A stretch of DNA of 64,000 bases, taken from NCBI GenBank assembly GCA_963676345.2, contig CAXXTS010000002.1, positions 372,001 to 436,000 of the forward strand, read 5' to 3'. The position numbers and the translations under genes were made by a program. This DNA comes from G963665925 sp963676345 (GTDB taxonomy: Bacteria; Bacillota; Clostridia; Peptostreptococcales; Acidaminobacteraceae). The notes under the pieces were generated by a model. That model did not search any database, was not told the DNA's origin, and was given only the letters and a program-made list of their open reading frames with translations. Shown piece after piece: positions 53,565 to 62,906 of this stretch (position 1 is the first letter of the stretch; every line of letters starts with the position of its first letter).

Positions 53565-53723
53565 TTAGTATTCCATTGTTTTGAATCCGTAAAGCATAGT
53601 GTATTCACGATCAACATCTTGGTTACATGTTTTGCAAAGACCAAAACGGTTTACTTTTTTCTCTTCTTCACATCTCTTACATACGCCAACTTTTACGTAA
53701 TTGTTTTGTACATTCTTGTCCAT
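53565..53723 (-). CDS. Small zinc-ribbon protein, 52 aa
   Basis: The reading frame on the minus strand starts MDKNVQNNYVKVGVCKRCEE and contains two CxxC pairs, CKRC and CKTC, 12 residues apart, a treble-clef or zinc-ribbon knuckle. It ends YGFKTMEY. GGAGG lies 7 nt before ATG 53723; an ATG 6 nt upstream is too close to that site. A terminator follows about 40 nt after the stop. I do not recognise the family; rubredoxin-like or RNA/DNA-binding small proteins look like this. The upstream region 53724-53977 is AT-rich with no gene. Confidence 0.8.
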   Translation of the reverse strand: MDKNVQNNYVKVGVCKRCEEEKKVNRFGLCKTCNQDVDREYTMLYGFKTMEY

Positions 53724-53977
53724 TTCCATACCTCCATTTTTGAATAATCGTATACAATCTGTTCTATATGAATATTATAAGATACTTTTATTCATTTTAC
53801 AAGCGTTTTATAATGTTTTTTTGTAAATACAATTCCAAGCTTAGAACGAACTTTATATTGTATTATCCCCATTTCATCCTTATATAATCAGCATTTTAAA
53901 CTTTTTGAGATAGTTTACACATTTTTAACCTAAGAAACACGTACATTTATGATTGTACCCCTAGTCAAACAGAAGAA

Positions 53978-54020
53978 AAGCGATTTTGCAAGTTTGAATA
54001 TATCACTTGCAAAATCGCTT
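53978..54020. terminator. Terminator of the SDF symporter operon
   Basis: AAGCGATTTTGCAAGT pairs with ACTTGCAAAATCGCTT (16 bp, 11-nt loop), 12 nt after the symporter stop on the minus strand, followed by TTCTTCTG. Confidence 0.88.
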
Positions 54021-54031
54021 CATTGAATAAT

Positions 54032-55258
54032 TTAACTATTATAAATTTTTCTGTCAAGTTTGCCATATTCGTCTGCAACACTCATCGCTGCCACCAAATC
54101 TCCGAGTATATTTACAGGTGTTACACCTTCACTGACTACATGACTTATGGATATTATAATCGCCAGCATTTCAAAGGGTAAGCCAAATGCATAATATGCA
54201 ATCCCAAGTGTAAACATGCCTGTTAAGGTTCCTGCTGTCGTGACAATCGCAATGGTCACCATCATTATGGCCAACGGCAAAACTTCTTTAGGCGCAAATT
54301 GTATTCCGTATATATGGGCCGTGAGCAGGACTGAAACCGTCTGCATAATTGCTGTTCCATCCATATTAAGTGTTGTTCCACCCTGTACAACATTGCGTGC
54401 GATGCTTTCTGGAACCCCCAGTTTAATGGTCGCGGTTCTAATGGTAATGGGCTCTGTTTCACGACTGTTAATCGTCCACCCTGCTACACGTATTAAGGGT
54501 GCACACTTAAGAAAGAACTTGATAGGCGACAACTTCAATTTAATACGGATAATACTGCTATATACTACAAGTGCATGGGTTGTAATCAGTAAGAAAACCA
54601 GAACCACATATATAAGCACAAAGAGAAAAATGGAAATTCCCGTATAGGCGGCAACTGCAAAACTCACTAAAAATATAAGTACCGGAAGCCCTATATATAA
54701 TTTATAAATTTGTTGTATAAACCAGTCATAAGTATTTCGATAACTGTCTTCACGAACGATATTGTTTTCAGACTTTGTAATATCTATTTCCGCCAACACG
54801 ATTCCTACAATGCCAGAGGCCATACACAACCATTCAATTGGCAACTTTACTGGAAAGCCTTCAACCATATCAAAAAGTGCTACAACCTCATTTCGAACTT
54901 GTATCCACCCTGAGAAGTCCATCAACCCCCGCGTCTCTGATATGATAATGTCTCCTGCAAAGAGCGCGACAATGACTGCCATAAGTGTGGTAGCTATATA
55001 AACACGAACTGAATCACTGCCTTCATAATAGCCCCGTATCATCCGCCACATCAGCCTAAATGCATCCACAAAGGAAAGCACACAAAGCGGCCAAACAATG
55101 ATTCCTATAAGCCCGTTAAAAACTGCTATGCCGGTTCCTGCAATATTATTAAGTATATGCTGAATTTCAAAAGGGATTTCCATGGCGTAAGCGACCGTTC
55201 CCGCCATGCCCCCTAGTATAAACCCAAGGAAAAACCTTGATAATGTTGTCTTTCTCAT
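54032..55258 (-). CDS. Dicarboxylate/amino acid:cation symporter (SDF family)
   Basis: 408-aa symporter with eight helices and two re-entrant loops. NMDGTAIMQTVSVLLTA (about 297) is the NMDGT Na+ site of GltP/DctA, and the later SEGVTPVNILGDLVAA (about 378) forms the substrate site. The usual C-terminal arginine or aspartate selectivity cannot be assigned safely, so glutamate, aspartate, serine or C4-dicarboxylate remain possible. It is 13 nt after a GlnL-type response regulator gene, suggesting it is the target of that system. Confidence 0.88.
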   Translation of the reverse strand: MRKTTLSRFFLGFILGGMAGTVAYAMEIPFEIQHILNNIAGTGIAVFNGLIGIIVWPLCVLSFVDAFRLMWRMIRGYYEGSDSVRVYIATTLMAVIVALFAGDIIISETRGLMDFSGWIQVRNEVVALFDMVEGFPVKLPIEWLCMASGIVGIVLAEIDITKSENNIVREDSYRNTYDWFIQQIYKLYIGLPVLIFLVSFAVAAYTGISIFLFVLIYVVLVFLLITTHALVVYSSIIRIKLKLSPIKFFLKCAPLIRVAGWTINSRETEPITIRTATIKLGVPESIARNVVQGGTTLNMDGTAIMQTVSVLLTAHIYGIQFAPKEVLPLAIMMVTIAIVTTAGTLTGMFTLGIAYYAFGLPFEMLAIIISISHVVSEGVTPVNILGDLVAAMSVADEYGKLDRKIYNS

Positions 55259-55271
55259 CTATAAAACACCC

Positions 55272-56180
55272 TTAATGCTTCTGAATAATATTAAGCACAC
55301 CTTCTAGAAATCCTTTAGCGCTGACCTTTCCATGGTACTTGGATTTGCCGCGTATGAAATCCATCTCTGCCTTGACATCTTTAAAATCATAAATCATATT
55401 TGAATACTTCTCAAATTTCATATTGCTGAAGTCTTCCAGACCAAGGGTTGCAATGTTTTGAAGACCACTATGAATAGACCGTCTCACGCGCTGCTCAATG
55501 GCCTTAGTTGAAACAGATTTTTTTACACCTTCCTGCTTATAGTACTGACTGAGTTTTTCATACAACCTTGACATATTAATTGACAATTGACGCGTCCCGT
55601 TTACGGCCTGTTCTTCCAAAATCATGTCAATCATATTCATAAGGTCTGAAGCCCCAGCATCGCTGCTGATTCCAATATCTACAAAAATTTCATGAACACG
55701 CTCCCGCGGTGTCTCCTTACGCCTTATGGGTGCAGGCTGACCCTGATTTTGCGTTAGCCCTGCAGTTGCATTGAGGGTTTGGTTGATTTGACTCAACGTC
55801 CTTCTAATACGCTGATTTTCAATCGCCTTCTTGGTAATACTCACCACTTCAACGACATTAATGGGCTTATTAATATAAAATTCTATACCTGACTTGTAGG
55901 CTTCACTGACCATATCCTGCGATGTGACTTCTGAAATCATAATAAACTGCGTGTCTTTATCAGTCTCGCTCACCCGCCTGATAATTTCAATACCATCAAT
56001 ACTCGGCAGAAGCAGATCGACATATACAAGGTCTGGCTTAAGCTTCGCAATATCCCCCAGAGCCTGCTCGCCGTCATCAGCCTCTCCAATTAATACACCC
56101 AACTCATAGTCATCAATAATGTTAGAAAGAATGGTTCTTATCCCCATATCATCATCAACCAAATATATTCTAGGTTTCAT
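55272..56180 (-). CDS. Response regulator with YcbB domain (GlnL-like)
   Basis: 302-aa protein: receiver domain (1-120) with VDDDMGIRT, phospho-Asp in LVYVDLLLPSIDG and Lys in FYINKPINV, then the YcbB DNA-binding domain (about 165-300, ERVHEIFVDIGISSDAGASDL and VSTKAIEQRVRRSIHSGL). In Bacillus GlnL/YcbB with GlnK responds to glutamine and controls its uptake. Its start abuts the kinase stop. Confidence 0.92.
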   Translation of the reverse strand: MKPRIYLVDDDMGIRTILSNIIDDYELGVLIGEADDGEQALGDIAKLKPDLVYVDLLLPSIDGIEIIRRVSETDKDTQFIMISEVTSQDMVSEAYKSGIEFYINKPINVVEVVSITKKAIENQRIRRTLSQINQTLNATAGLTQNQGQPAPIRRKETPRERVHEIFVDIGISSDAGASDLMNMIDMILEEQAVNGTRQLSINMSRLYEKLSQYYKQEGVKKSVSTKAIEQRVRRSIHSGLQNIATLGLEDFSNMKFEKYSNMIYDFKDVKAEMDFIRGKSKYHGKVSAKGFLEGVLNIIQKH

Positions 56181-57497
56181 TTAATCCCTCCAATCTAAGA
56201 CAGACTTAAACTTGCGTTTAGGTAAATATACTTTGAAAACCGTTCCCGTTCCACGTTCGGACTCAACATATATTTGTCCGTCATAGTACCGTTCAACCAG
56301 CTCTTTTACATGCGTCAGTCCAATACCTGTAGACATCCGTCCTGTACTTTTATCAAATTTCGTTGAAAACCCAGGGGTGAATATAGCCTGCAAATCTTTT
56401 GGTTTGATGCCACTGCCGTTATCAGTAACCTCAAATATGATATTTGGACCTTCTATGCGCTGCGCGATATGAATATAGCCCGTTTGATCAATAGATTCAA
56501 TCGCGTTATTGATTAAGTTGTTTAAAATACTGATAAGGGAATGATAGTCTCTGATAACTAAGTCACTGCCAATATCTAAAATAATCTCAATATCTTTATT
56601 CAACGACTGCAAATAGCGCCGCGTATTCTCCTGAATGATTTCAAGAATTTCTCCAACCAGCATACTTTCCTTGTTTCGATAATCTGGAAGCAAGCTTTCC
56701 ATGCCTGTAATGACACGCTGTGAATCCTTTTTGATTTCGTGGATATCTTTTGACAAATTCAGCAAGCGATTTCTAAGCCGCACAATTTCATCTCCGCTAA
56801 TTTGCACAACATCATTTTTGAGCTCAGAGTAAATTGAATAGCTTCTGTTCATAGCCGATTCAATGTCCCCCATAGATTTATTCAGGAAAAAAATTTCTGC
56901 TTTCATCTTGGCACTCATCATTAAAAGCTCTTTATACTTTTCGTTCTGCTCTTCACGCAGAAGCAGTACGCTGTAAAAACGAAGGCCTGAATACAGAATT
57001 AGAATCAGTATTGCACGCACTAGTCCCGCTAGAAAAAGTCCCAATAAAACAACATCCGCTGACGTGGCATCAAACTCCTGACGAATAACAACTTCCATCA
57101 AGTTGGCCATAATATCTGAAATACCTACCATGAAAACGAGCTGAACCGGATAATCTCTATAACTTCTGATTTTGAACTGATAGTACATGACCGCAACAAT
57201 GACATAAAAAATTGCCGCTGGAAGATGCTTATTTAAAATATTTACAAGATCCCCAGTACTTGTCAGCACATCGAGAAAAACACGAAATCCAAATATTGCA
57301 GCGCCAGATGCGATCCCAGTCAGGTTAATGGACACCTTTTCAAATTTCAAGATTAAGAGCGTCATCGCCACAATCCCGAGGGAAATTCTAAACGATGAGT
57401 TGAATGGATGAATATAAACTTGTCCCATTAATGCTGTTGCCGCTGCAATAAAGAGTATTTCTATACGCCTATCCCGTTTTAGTGAACCCGTCCCCAT
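56181..57497 (-). CDS. Membrane sensor histidine kinase (GlnK/YcbA-like)
   Basis: About 438 aa. The N-terminal half has about six membrane helices (from residue 15 to 185), then a coiled coil (190-260) and HATPase_c with NLINNAIESI, VTDNGSGI, TGIGLTHV and GTGTVFKVYLP. No classical HisKA H-box is easily seen; the helix QISGDEIVRLRNRLLNLSKDIHEIKKDS is the likely dimerisation region. Start uncertain: ATG 57497 is used here; TTG 57509 is an alternative. It is the first gene of the kinase-regulator-symporter operon. Confidence 0.88.
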   Translation of the reverse strand: MGTGSLKRDRRIEILFIAAATALMGQVYIHPFNSSFRISLGIVAMTLLILKFEKVSINLTGIASGAAIFGFRVFLDVLTSTGDLVNILNKHLPAAIFYVIVAVMYYQFKIRSYRDYPVQLVFMVGISDIMANLMEVVIRQEFDATSADVVLLGLFLAGLVRAILILILYSGLRFYSVLLLREEQNEKYKELLMMSAKMKAEIFFLNKSMGDIESAMNRSYSIYSELKNDVVQISGDEIVRLRNRLLNLSKDIHEIKKDSQRVITGMESLLPDYRNKESMLVGEILEIIQENTRRYLQSLNKDIEIILDIGSDLVIRDYHSLISILNNLINNAIESIDQTGYIHIAQRIEGPNIIFEVTDNGSGIKPKDLQAIFTPGFSTKFDKSTGRMSTGIGLTHVKELVERYYDGQIYVESERGTGTVFKVYLPKRKFKSVLDWRD

Positions 57498-57650
57498 AAT
57501 ACCAACCAATCCTTTGATTTTACACCTCGATAGTAGTGTCTATTCTTGTGACTTAAATCTCTTTAAAATTTTAACACAAATTTTAAGATTATCATTGAAA
57601 ATCTGAATCTTTCGTGTATAATCGGTGGTAGAAATGGAGTGAGTAAACAA

Positions 57651-57995
57651 ATGAAACACTATGACAGTGAAACGGTTTACTTCATTTCATACGCTAAGCT
57701 ACCGAGCAATATGGCCGCAGGCCTGCTCATGGAAATGGTCGGTGTTGGACTGGTTATCAACTACAAGTCAGGACGCATTACAGATATGTCTTGTACTCTC
57801 CTGACAGACGAAGCCAAGATGTTCCTGAAGGATATTATAGTAGGGTTTAACCTGCATGATGACACCATTCAGGATCTAATCGACGCGATTTCCTACCGGT
57901 ACCATGGCCATTCTCAGAAAGCGATCTGTGTTGCAGTTAAGCAAACCGCAGAACGCTATCATCAGTGGCGAAGTGAGAAAATGAATAAGTCGTAA
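57651..57995 (+). CDS. DUF3870 domain protein
   Basis: 114-aa protein of the DUF3870 family (AKLPSNMAAGLLMEMVGVGLVIN, ITDMSCTLLTDEAK, then IVGFNLHDD). These small cytosolic proteins, of unknown biochemical role, commonly lie next to amino-acid fermentation genes in Clostridia, and here it precedes the aminotransferase and BKACE genes in the same direction. ATG 57651 is used; GTG 57639 is possible (GGAGTG site). Confidence 0.82.
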   Translation: MKHYDSETVYFISYAKLPSNMAAGLLMEMVGVGLVINYKSGRITDMSCTLLTDEAKMFLKDIIVGFNLHDDTIQDLIDAISYRYHGHSQKAICVAVKQTAERYHQWRSEKMNKS

Positions 57996-58055
57996 TGGCA
58001 TGCAGACAACTGCTTTGTTTGCGGGATTGATGCAACCCATCTTGACCAAGCAAAT

Positions 58056-58100
58056 AAAATCCAGTACAAATAAGCGCAAGCTTATTTCGTACTGGATTTT
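58056..58100 (+). terminator. Terminator of the DUF3870 gene
   Basis: AAAATCCAGTAC/GTACTGGATTTT plus AAATAAGC/GCTTATTT around a GCAA tetraloop, ending in TTTTTTT. A strong 20-bp stem, so DUF3870 is a separate transcript from the aminotransferase. Confidence 0.9.
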
Positions 58101-58181
58101 TTTATGTCTTTAATGATATAGCTGTATGAAAAAGAAGGTTAAGAATGTATCTTCCCTGACAAGGCACCTAGGAGGAAAATC

Positions 58182-59783
58182 ATGAACGGCAATAACGCAC
58201 CCCAAAACCATGTATTTTACAGAAATCAGAACTGGCGCTACCCTAAGATTTCGCATGGCAAGGGGATCTATCTGTATGATGAAGATGGAAAGTCGTATTT
58301 GGATGGATGTTCCGGCTCTGCCGTAGCAAACATAGGCCACGGTAATGAAGAAATCGCTGATTTCACAGCTCAGCAAGTTCGAACACTTGCATTTACACAT
58401 CTTTCTAGATGGACAGCTGATCCGATTGAACGGTGTGCAAAGCGCATTGTCGATTGGGCACCCAAGGGTCTCAACCATGTATATTTCGTTTCTGGCGGCT
58501 CAGAAGCCACTGAGACCGCTGTAAAAATGGCGCGCCAGTATTATGTTGAGCGGGATGGAAAAGGCAGCTCAAAGTGGAAAATAATCTCCAAATGGAACTC
58601 TTTCCATGGTAATACACTTGGTGCACTTTCAATGACCGGTATTACAGGCAGACGCAAAATGTATGATCCTATACTCATAAACTTCCCTAAAATCCCACAA
58701 TTCTATCACTATAGAAATCCATGGGATTCTATTACACTACGCGATACCAGCATTAGAGCCGCAGAAGCACTTGAAGAAGAAATACTGCGTCAAGGCTCTG
58801 AAAATGTTGCTGCTTTTATAACTGAACCTATTGTTGGTTCCGCCGCACCTGGGGTTTATCCCGATCCTGTTTATTTTAAAATGGTGCGTGAAATTTGTAC
58901 AAAATACGATGTACTGCTCATTGTCGATGAAGTCATGTCTGGTTTTGGTCGCACAGGCAAGAATTTTGCCGTCGAGCACTATGACATCGTTCCAGATATT
59001 ATGACCGTTGCAAAAGGCATGAGCAGTGGATATACGCCCATCGGAGCCGCACTTGTCAACGATGAAATTTTCAATACCATTATGATAGAAGGCAGTGGTC
59101 ATTTTGTCCACGGACATACCTATGCAGGCAATCCGCTCTCATGTGCCATCGCTGATAAAGTTCTCTCAATTATCGAGCGCGAGAACTGGGTTGAAAATGC
59201 TAAGCAACAGGGACAATACCTCATGCAGAAACTCCAGCCTCTTTATGAAAAACCAATAGTAGGTGAAATCAGAGGACTTGGACTTATGATTGGTATCGAA
59301 TTTGTTTCCAATCAAAAAACGAAGCAGCCTTTTGAACAAGACGAAAGACTTCAAGGACTCATCACCGAAGCCTGTCTTGAAGAAGGGCTGGTCATTTATC
59401 CAGGAGGCGGATGCTTTATCGGCTATAAAGGAGACCATATTCTACTAGCGCCTCCAATTAATATTACACGATTAGAAGTTGACATTCTTGTAGAGAAACT
59501 TACTGCCGGCATTGAAAAAGTCTTATTGAAGCTTGAGGAAGAGAGGAAAATTGTTCATGAACAAACTCATCATCACGGTGGCGCCCACGGGAAATGTTCC
59601 GACAAAGGAAATGACGCCCCATGTTCCCCTAACATCAGAGGAAATCGCTCAGAACATAATCAGGTGCAGCAAGCTAGGCGCTTCTGTCGCACATATCCAC
59701 GTTCGAGACGCATCAGCAAACCCGACGAGCGATCGTGCACTGTTCAAGGCAGTTCTCGATCGTCTGGACGAGATGAATGCTGA
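58182..59783 (+). CDS. Class III PLP-dependent aminotransferase with out-of-frame 3' overlap
   Basis: The aminotransferase part is about 458 aa: DGCSGSAVANIGHGN, FVSGGSEATETAVKMARQY, HGNTLGALSMTG, FITEPIVGSAAPG, the Asp in LLIVDEVMSGFGRTG and PLP Lys in TVAKGMSSGYTPIGA. It resembles omega-amino acid or beta-amino acid:pyruvate transaminases. The frame then continues for about 75 codons inside the next gene with no similarity (HEQTHHHGGAHGKCSDKG and on). A TGA overlapping the next ATG (ATGA, 59557-59560) would be its stop if one base were shifted, so a small frameshift near the end is suspected. Ribosome site AGGAGG. Confidence 0.88.
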   Translation: MNGNNAPQNHVFYRNQNWRYPKISHGKGIYLYDEDGKSYLDGCSGSAVANIGHGNEEIADFTAQQVRTLAFTHLSRWTADPIERCAKRIVDWAPKGLNHVYFVSGGSEATETAVKMARQYYVERDGKGSSKWKIISKWNSFHGNTLGALSMTGITGRRKMYDPILINFPKIPQFYHYRNPWDSITLRDTSIRAAEALEEEILRQGSENVAAFITEPIVGSAAPGVYPDPVYFKMVREICTKYDVLLIVDEVMSGFGRTGKNFAVEHYDIVPDIMTVAKGMSSGYTPIGAALVNDEIFNTIMIEGSGHFVHGHTYAGNPLSCAIADKVLSIIERENWVENAKQQGQYLMQKLQPLYEKPIVGEIRGLGLMIGIEFVSNQKTKQPFEQDERLQGLITEACLEEGLVIYPGGGCFIGYKGDHILLAPPINITRLEVDILVEKLTAGIEKVLLKLEEERKIVHEQTHHHGGAHGKCSDKGNDAPCSPNIRGNRSEHNQVQQARRFCRTYPRSRRISKPDERSCTVQGSSRSSGRDEC

Positions 59784-60372
59784 TATTATCAGACAAGTTT
59801 CAACCGGCGCACGCGGCGGTAATGCAAACTCAGCTGAATGGCGTGGCCAAATGCTTGATTTAAATGTTGAAATGGCCAGTCTCTCCACTGGGTCTTCCAA
59901 CTTTCCAAGTAGCGTCAACTACAATAGTCCTGAACTAATTCAGGCCCTTGCAGAAAAAATGCGATCTAACGGTATTAAGCCAGAAATAGAAGTCTTTGAT
60001 GGTGCTATGCTTCATAATGCCGCTTACTTGCATAAGAAAGGCATTCTAAAGGGGCCCCTCCACTTCAACCTCGTAATGAATGTGCCAGGCTCACTGCCTG
60101 GAACGCCAAGGAATCTTATGTTTCTTGTAGACAGTCTGCCTCAGGGCAGTACATGGACCGTCTCTGGCATTGGCCGTTCACACGTCCAAATGGCAACAAT
60201 TGCTATTGCTATGGGGGGCCACGTTCGCACAGGCATTGAAGATGTTGTCTTTATCAACAAAGACACGCCCGCTACAAACGAAATGCTTGTAGAAAGAATC
60301 GTACGTATTGCACAAGCAACCGGCCGTGAAATTGCAACCCCTTCAGAAGCCCGAGAAATTCTGTCCCTTTAA
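59557..60372 (+). CDS. Beta-keto acid cleavage enzyme (BKACE, Kce-like)
   Basis: 271-aa TIM-barrel enzyme of the DUF849/BKACE family. VAPTGNVPTKEMTPHVP starts the barrel and Zn-binding His46 and His48 lie in AHIHVRD; STGARGGN, SLSTGSSNFPSS and SGIGRSHVQMATIAIAMGGHVRTGIED follow. These enzymes condense a beta-keto acid with acetyl-CoA to give acetoacetate and an acyl-CoA. With the preceding class III aminotransferase this could convert a beta-amino acid to an acyl-CoA. Lysine fermentation (Kce proper) is possible, but none of its other genes are seen. RBS AGAGGAAA. Confidence 0.92.
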   Translation: MNKLIITVAPTGNVPTKEMTPHVPLTSEEIAQNIIRCSKLGASVAHIHVRDASANPTSDRALFKAVLDRLDEMNADIIRQVSTGARGGNANSAEWRGQMLDLNVEMASLSTGSSNFPSSVNYNSPELIQALAEKMRSNGIKPEIEVFDGAMLHNAAYLHKKGILKGPLHFNLVMNVPGSLPGTPRNLMFLVDSLPQGSTWTVSGIGRSHVQMATIAIAMGGHVRTGIEDVVFINKDTPATNEMLVERIVRIAQATGREIATPSEAREILSL

Positions 60373-60400
60373 ATGCATGTAAACTTACTTCTAAGTAAAA

Positions 60401-60445
60401 AAGGCTGCCAGGTTCTACCAAACATCGGTAAAACCAAGCAGCCTT
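60401..60445. terminator. Terminator between BKACE and methyltransferase genes
   Basis: AAGGCTGC pairs with GCAGCCTT across a loop holding a second GGT-ACC-type pairing. A-run before and convergent genes suggest use from both sides. Confidence 0.7.
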
Positions 60446-60450
60446 CTATT

Positions 60451-61179
60451 TTATGCATTCTTATAAGCAACAATAACCGTAGCGTAACTGTTCATATCCC
60501 AGTCTTTTTTATCAAAACCACCATAAGCTATACTTTTTCCAAATCCCGCTTTTTCAAGTCCCATTTCAAGATGGGATAAACGCAGTCCTAGCAGCTTTGT
60601 CGATGCCTTTTTCACACGCCCATCTGGGGTCGATAATGTGCCAAAGAATTCAAGACTGTCATCATCTAGCAACTTATACGTTCGTTCAAATCGCACACCA
60701 TTTTCAATTCGGTCTATCAATGGAAGTGATGTTATATTCTCATTGTATACCCAGTCATAATTGATTGTTTGAATAATAAATACGCCACCATCTGCCAATT
60801 TGTCATAGACGATTTTCAAAAAAGATTCAACTTCTGTCAAACTCTTTAGATGCGGAAGTGTATTGCCAATACACAAGATCCCGTCATACTCATCTTCAAT
60901 GAGATCATCAAGTCCCAGCATATCTCTAGCAAAACTTTCAATTTTAAGATTTAGAGCATCGGATTTCTGCCGGAGTTTTCCAATCATATCCTGGTCATTG
61001 TCAAGAGCAACCATTTGGTAGCCAAGTTTTGCAAGTGGAATGGTATAGGTTCCCGTACCACTTCCAATATCCAGAATCCGTCCCCCCTCTTTCATCAAGG
61101 ATGTGATGAGGGCCATCTGGTGTTTACCGGTTTTAAATACGATATCATAATATTTACTCAGTTCTTTATAGAAGGTCAT
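60451..61179 (-). CDS. Class I SAM-dependent methyltransferase
   Basis: 242-aa methyltransferase. Motif I is ILDIGSGTGTYTIPLA (about 35-50), the acidic loop is VALDNDQDMI, and motif IV is DGILCIGNTLPHL. The N-terminus MTFYKELSKYYDIVF is usual for small-molecule methylases. The target is unknown. Its ATG overlaps the stop of the GH18 gene by 4 nt, so the two are coupled. Confidence 0.85.
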   Translation of the reverse strand: MTFYKELSKYYDIVFKTGKHQMALITSLMKEGGRILDIGSGTGTYTIPLAKLGYQMVALDNDQDMIGKLRQKSDALNLKIESFARDMLGLDDLIEDEYDGILCIGNTLPHLKSLTEVESFLKIVYDKLADGGVFIIQTINYDWVYNENITSLPLIDRIENGVRFERTYKLLDDDSLEFFGTLSTPDGRVKKASTKLLGLRLSHLEMGLEKAGFGKSIAYGGFDKKDWDMNSYATVIVAYKNA

Positions 61180-62846
61180 TTCACGCCACCTCCACTTGGG
61201 TATTCAGATTGTATTTGCGACCAAACATCTTCAGTTGTAAACAACATGCTCCAACCAGCTATCCCCGGCAAACTATACTTTTTTGCCAATTCTAAGCGCA
61301 TTTTGAGTGACAAAACATCCTCAAACCAAATACGTTCTCTCACGCCATCGACTAAAGCTTCAGCATAATTCTGCCCTGTTGCTTCATCATAGATAGTCTC
61401 TGCACCCGTTCTCTTTAACCAGTTTCTTTGCCCTTCAAACCCAAGGGCTTTTGAAGATACTTTTCCGCCTCCTATTTGACTCCATACCCTAGAATAGAAT
61501 GGAATACCCAGAATCAGCTTATCTCGCGGTATCAATTCAAGGCTCTCTACGATGCCTTTTTCAACCCAGTCTCTTGATGCGACAGACCCTGGTGTTTGAA
61601 TAGATGCCCAATGCTCGTCATATGCCATCAGCATCACAAAATCAACAGACTTTGAAAGGGCCTCCCGATCAGCGAACAAGGAATAGCGTTCACTTCCCCA
61701 AGGTACGGTCACATCCACGCTGACAATCATGTTTTGCTGGTGCATTATTTCTGAAAGTTCAGCAACAAATTCTGCAAAACTGTCTTTATCCTTCATATAT
61801 ACGTTTTCAAAATCTATATTGATGCCATCCAGATTATAAAGTGCACTGTAAGCTGCAATTTGTCCAATGACTTTTTTTCTTAGGGCTTTACTCGCAAGCA
61901 TTTCATGTGTCCAGTCTGGATCAAAGCTGTTGCTGAATAGTGCCCATACCTTCAATCCTTTTTCATGGGCAGCATTCACATAGGTTTGGTCTGCAATATT
62001 TAGTACAATACCATCGACATTCAAACTAAAAAAAGTGGGTGATATGATATCGAGCCCCTCTTCAGGCCCGTATTTCATTTGTCCCGTGTAGAACTTGTAA
62101 TCGTATACTTGATGCCAGGCCAGTCTTAATTGCTCTGGTATGTTCTGACTGATCCGCTCACGTACAGGTTCGTTATGAATATCTATAGACTGGATATTTT
62201 GTATTTGATTTGTCGGTATATAGCCCACTTCTCCATCCGAAGAAATCACTCTGGACTGGTCACCTTCTTCAGCGAGCAGAATAATCAGTTCATTTTTTTC
62301 AGCCACACCTACTTCAAGTCCTTTTTTACGGGTTTTATCGCTTAATTTCACTTTTTGCTTAAGGAGCCCCTGTTTGAGCTGCGCGTCATTCAAAGCAAGC
62401 AGATGTACACCCGTTTTGTCATAATAGGTATGGCGCACTGGATACATAACCTCCAACATTTCTATGTCTAAATATCGAATGCCATCAATCGTATGAACAG
62501 GAATATTTATTTTATCGACACCCGATTTTGCATAGGCGCTAAGCGCACGACTCTCAAGCTTCAAGTCCATATTGTCTACCCTAAAATAAACCCGCTTGCC
62601 GCTGCCTGAATAGTAGGCTTCACGGTCGATATACTGAATTACTGCATCTGATTTGATCCACCACTTGTCATTTTCAAGGCGATAGATTTCATCTTGAATG
62701 GGCGTACGGCCCACTAGACTCATTTTTTCATAGTAGTCCCTTACAAGAAGAGTTTTGCCGTCAGAATACAATTTATAAAAATAAAAACTCGTCGCACTTA
62801 ATGCCATGATGATCACGACAAGAATGGAAATAATATATTTACGCAT
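61176..62846 (-). CDS. Glycoside hydrolase family 18 protein (YaaH/YkvQ-like)
   Basis: 556-aa protein with an N-terminal signal anchor (about 5-25). The middle (about 170-215) resembles an SH3-like module (KKGLEVGVAEKNELIIL...GEVGYIPTNQI), and residues about 240-550 form the GH18 barrel with LDGINIDFENVY; Asp340, Asp345 and the catalytic Glu347 are intact. MLMAYDEHWA and AGWSMLFTTEDVW follow. Relatives are cortex-lytic or spore-germination enzymes and peptidoglycan-targeting chitinase-like hydrolases. Confidence 0.9.
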   Translation of the reverse strand: MRKYIISILVVIIMALSATSFYFYKLYSDGKTLLVRDYYEKMSLVGRTPIQDEIYRLENDKWWIKSDAVIQYIDREAYYSGSGKRVYFRVDNMDLKLESRALSAYAKSGVDKINIPVHTIDGIRYLDIEMLEVMYPVRHTYYDKTGVHLLALNDAQLKQGLLKQKVKLSDKTRKKGLEVGVAEKNELIILLAEEGDQSRVISSDGEVGYIPTNQIQNIQSIDIHNEPVRERISQNIPEQLRLAWHQVYDYKFYTGQMKYGPEEGLDIISPTFFSLNVDGIVLNIADQTYVNAAHEKGLKVWALFSNSFDPDWTHEMLASKALRKKVIGQIAAYSALYNLDGINIDFENVYMKDKDSFAEFVAELSEIMHQQNMIVSVDVTVPWGSERYSLFADREALSKSVDFVMLMAYDEHWASIQTPGSVASRDWVEKGIVESLELIPRDKLILGIPFYSRVWSQIGGGKVSSKALGFEGQRNWLKRTGAETIYDEATGQNYAEALVDGVRERIWFEDVLSLKMRLELAKKYSLPGIAGWSMLFTTEDVWSQIQSEYPSGGGVK

Positions 62847-62906
62847 ACACCTGCCTCCATTTCTTCACTGTGTCAAAACTGCGGTGTCTAACCGACCTAA
62901 ACTCAA

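Noticed and set aside
59557..60372. Kce of the lysine fermentation pathway
   Set aside because: No kamA, kamDE, kdd or kal genes nearby; BKACE enzymes use many substrates, so only the family is called.
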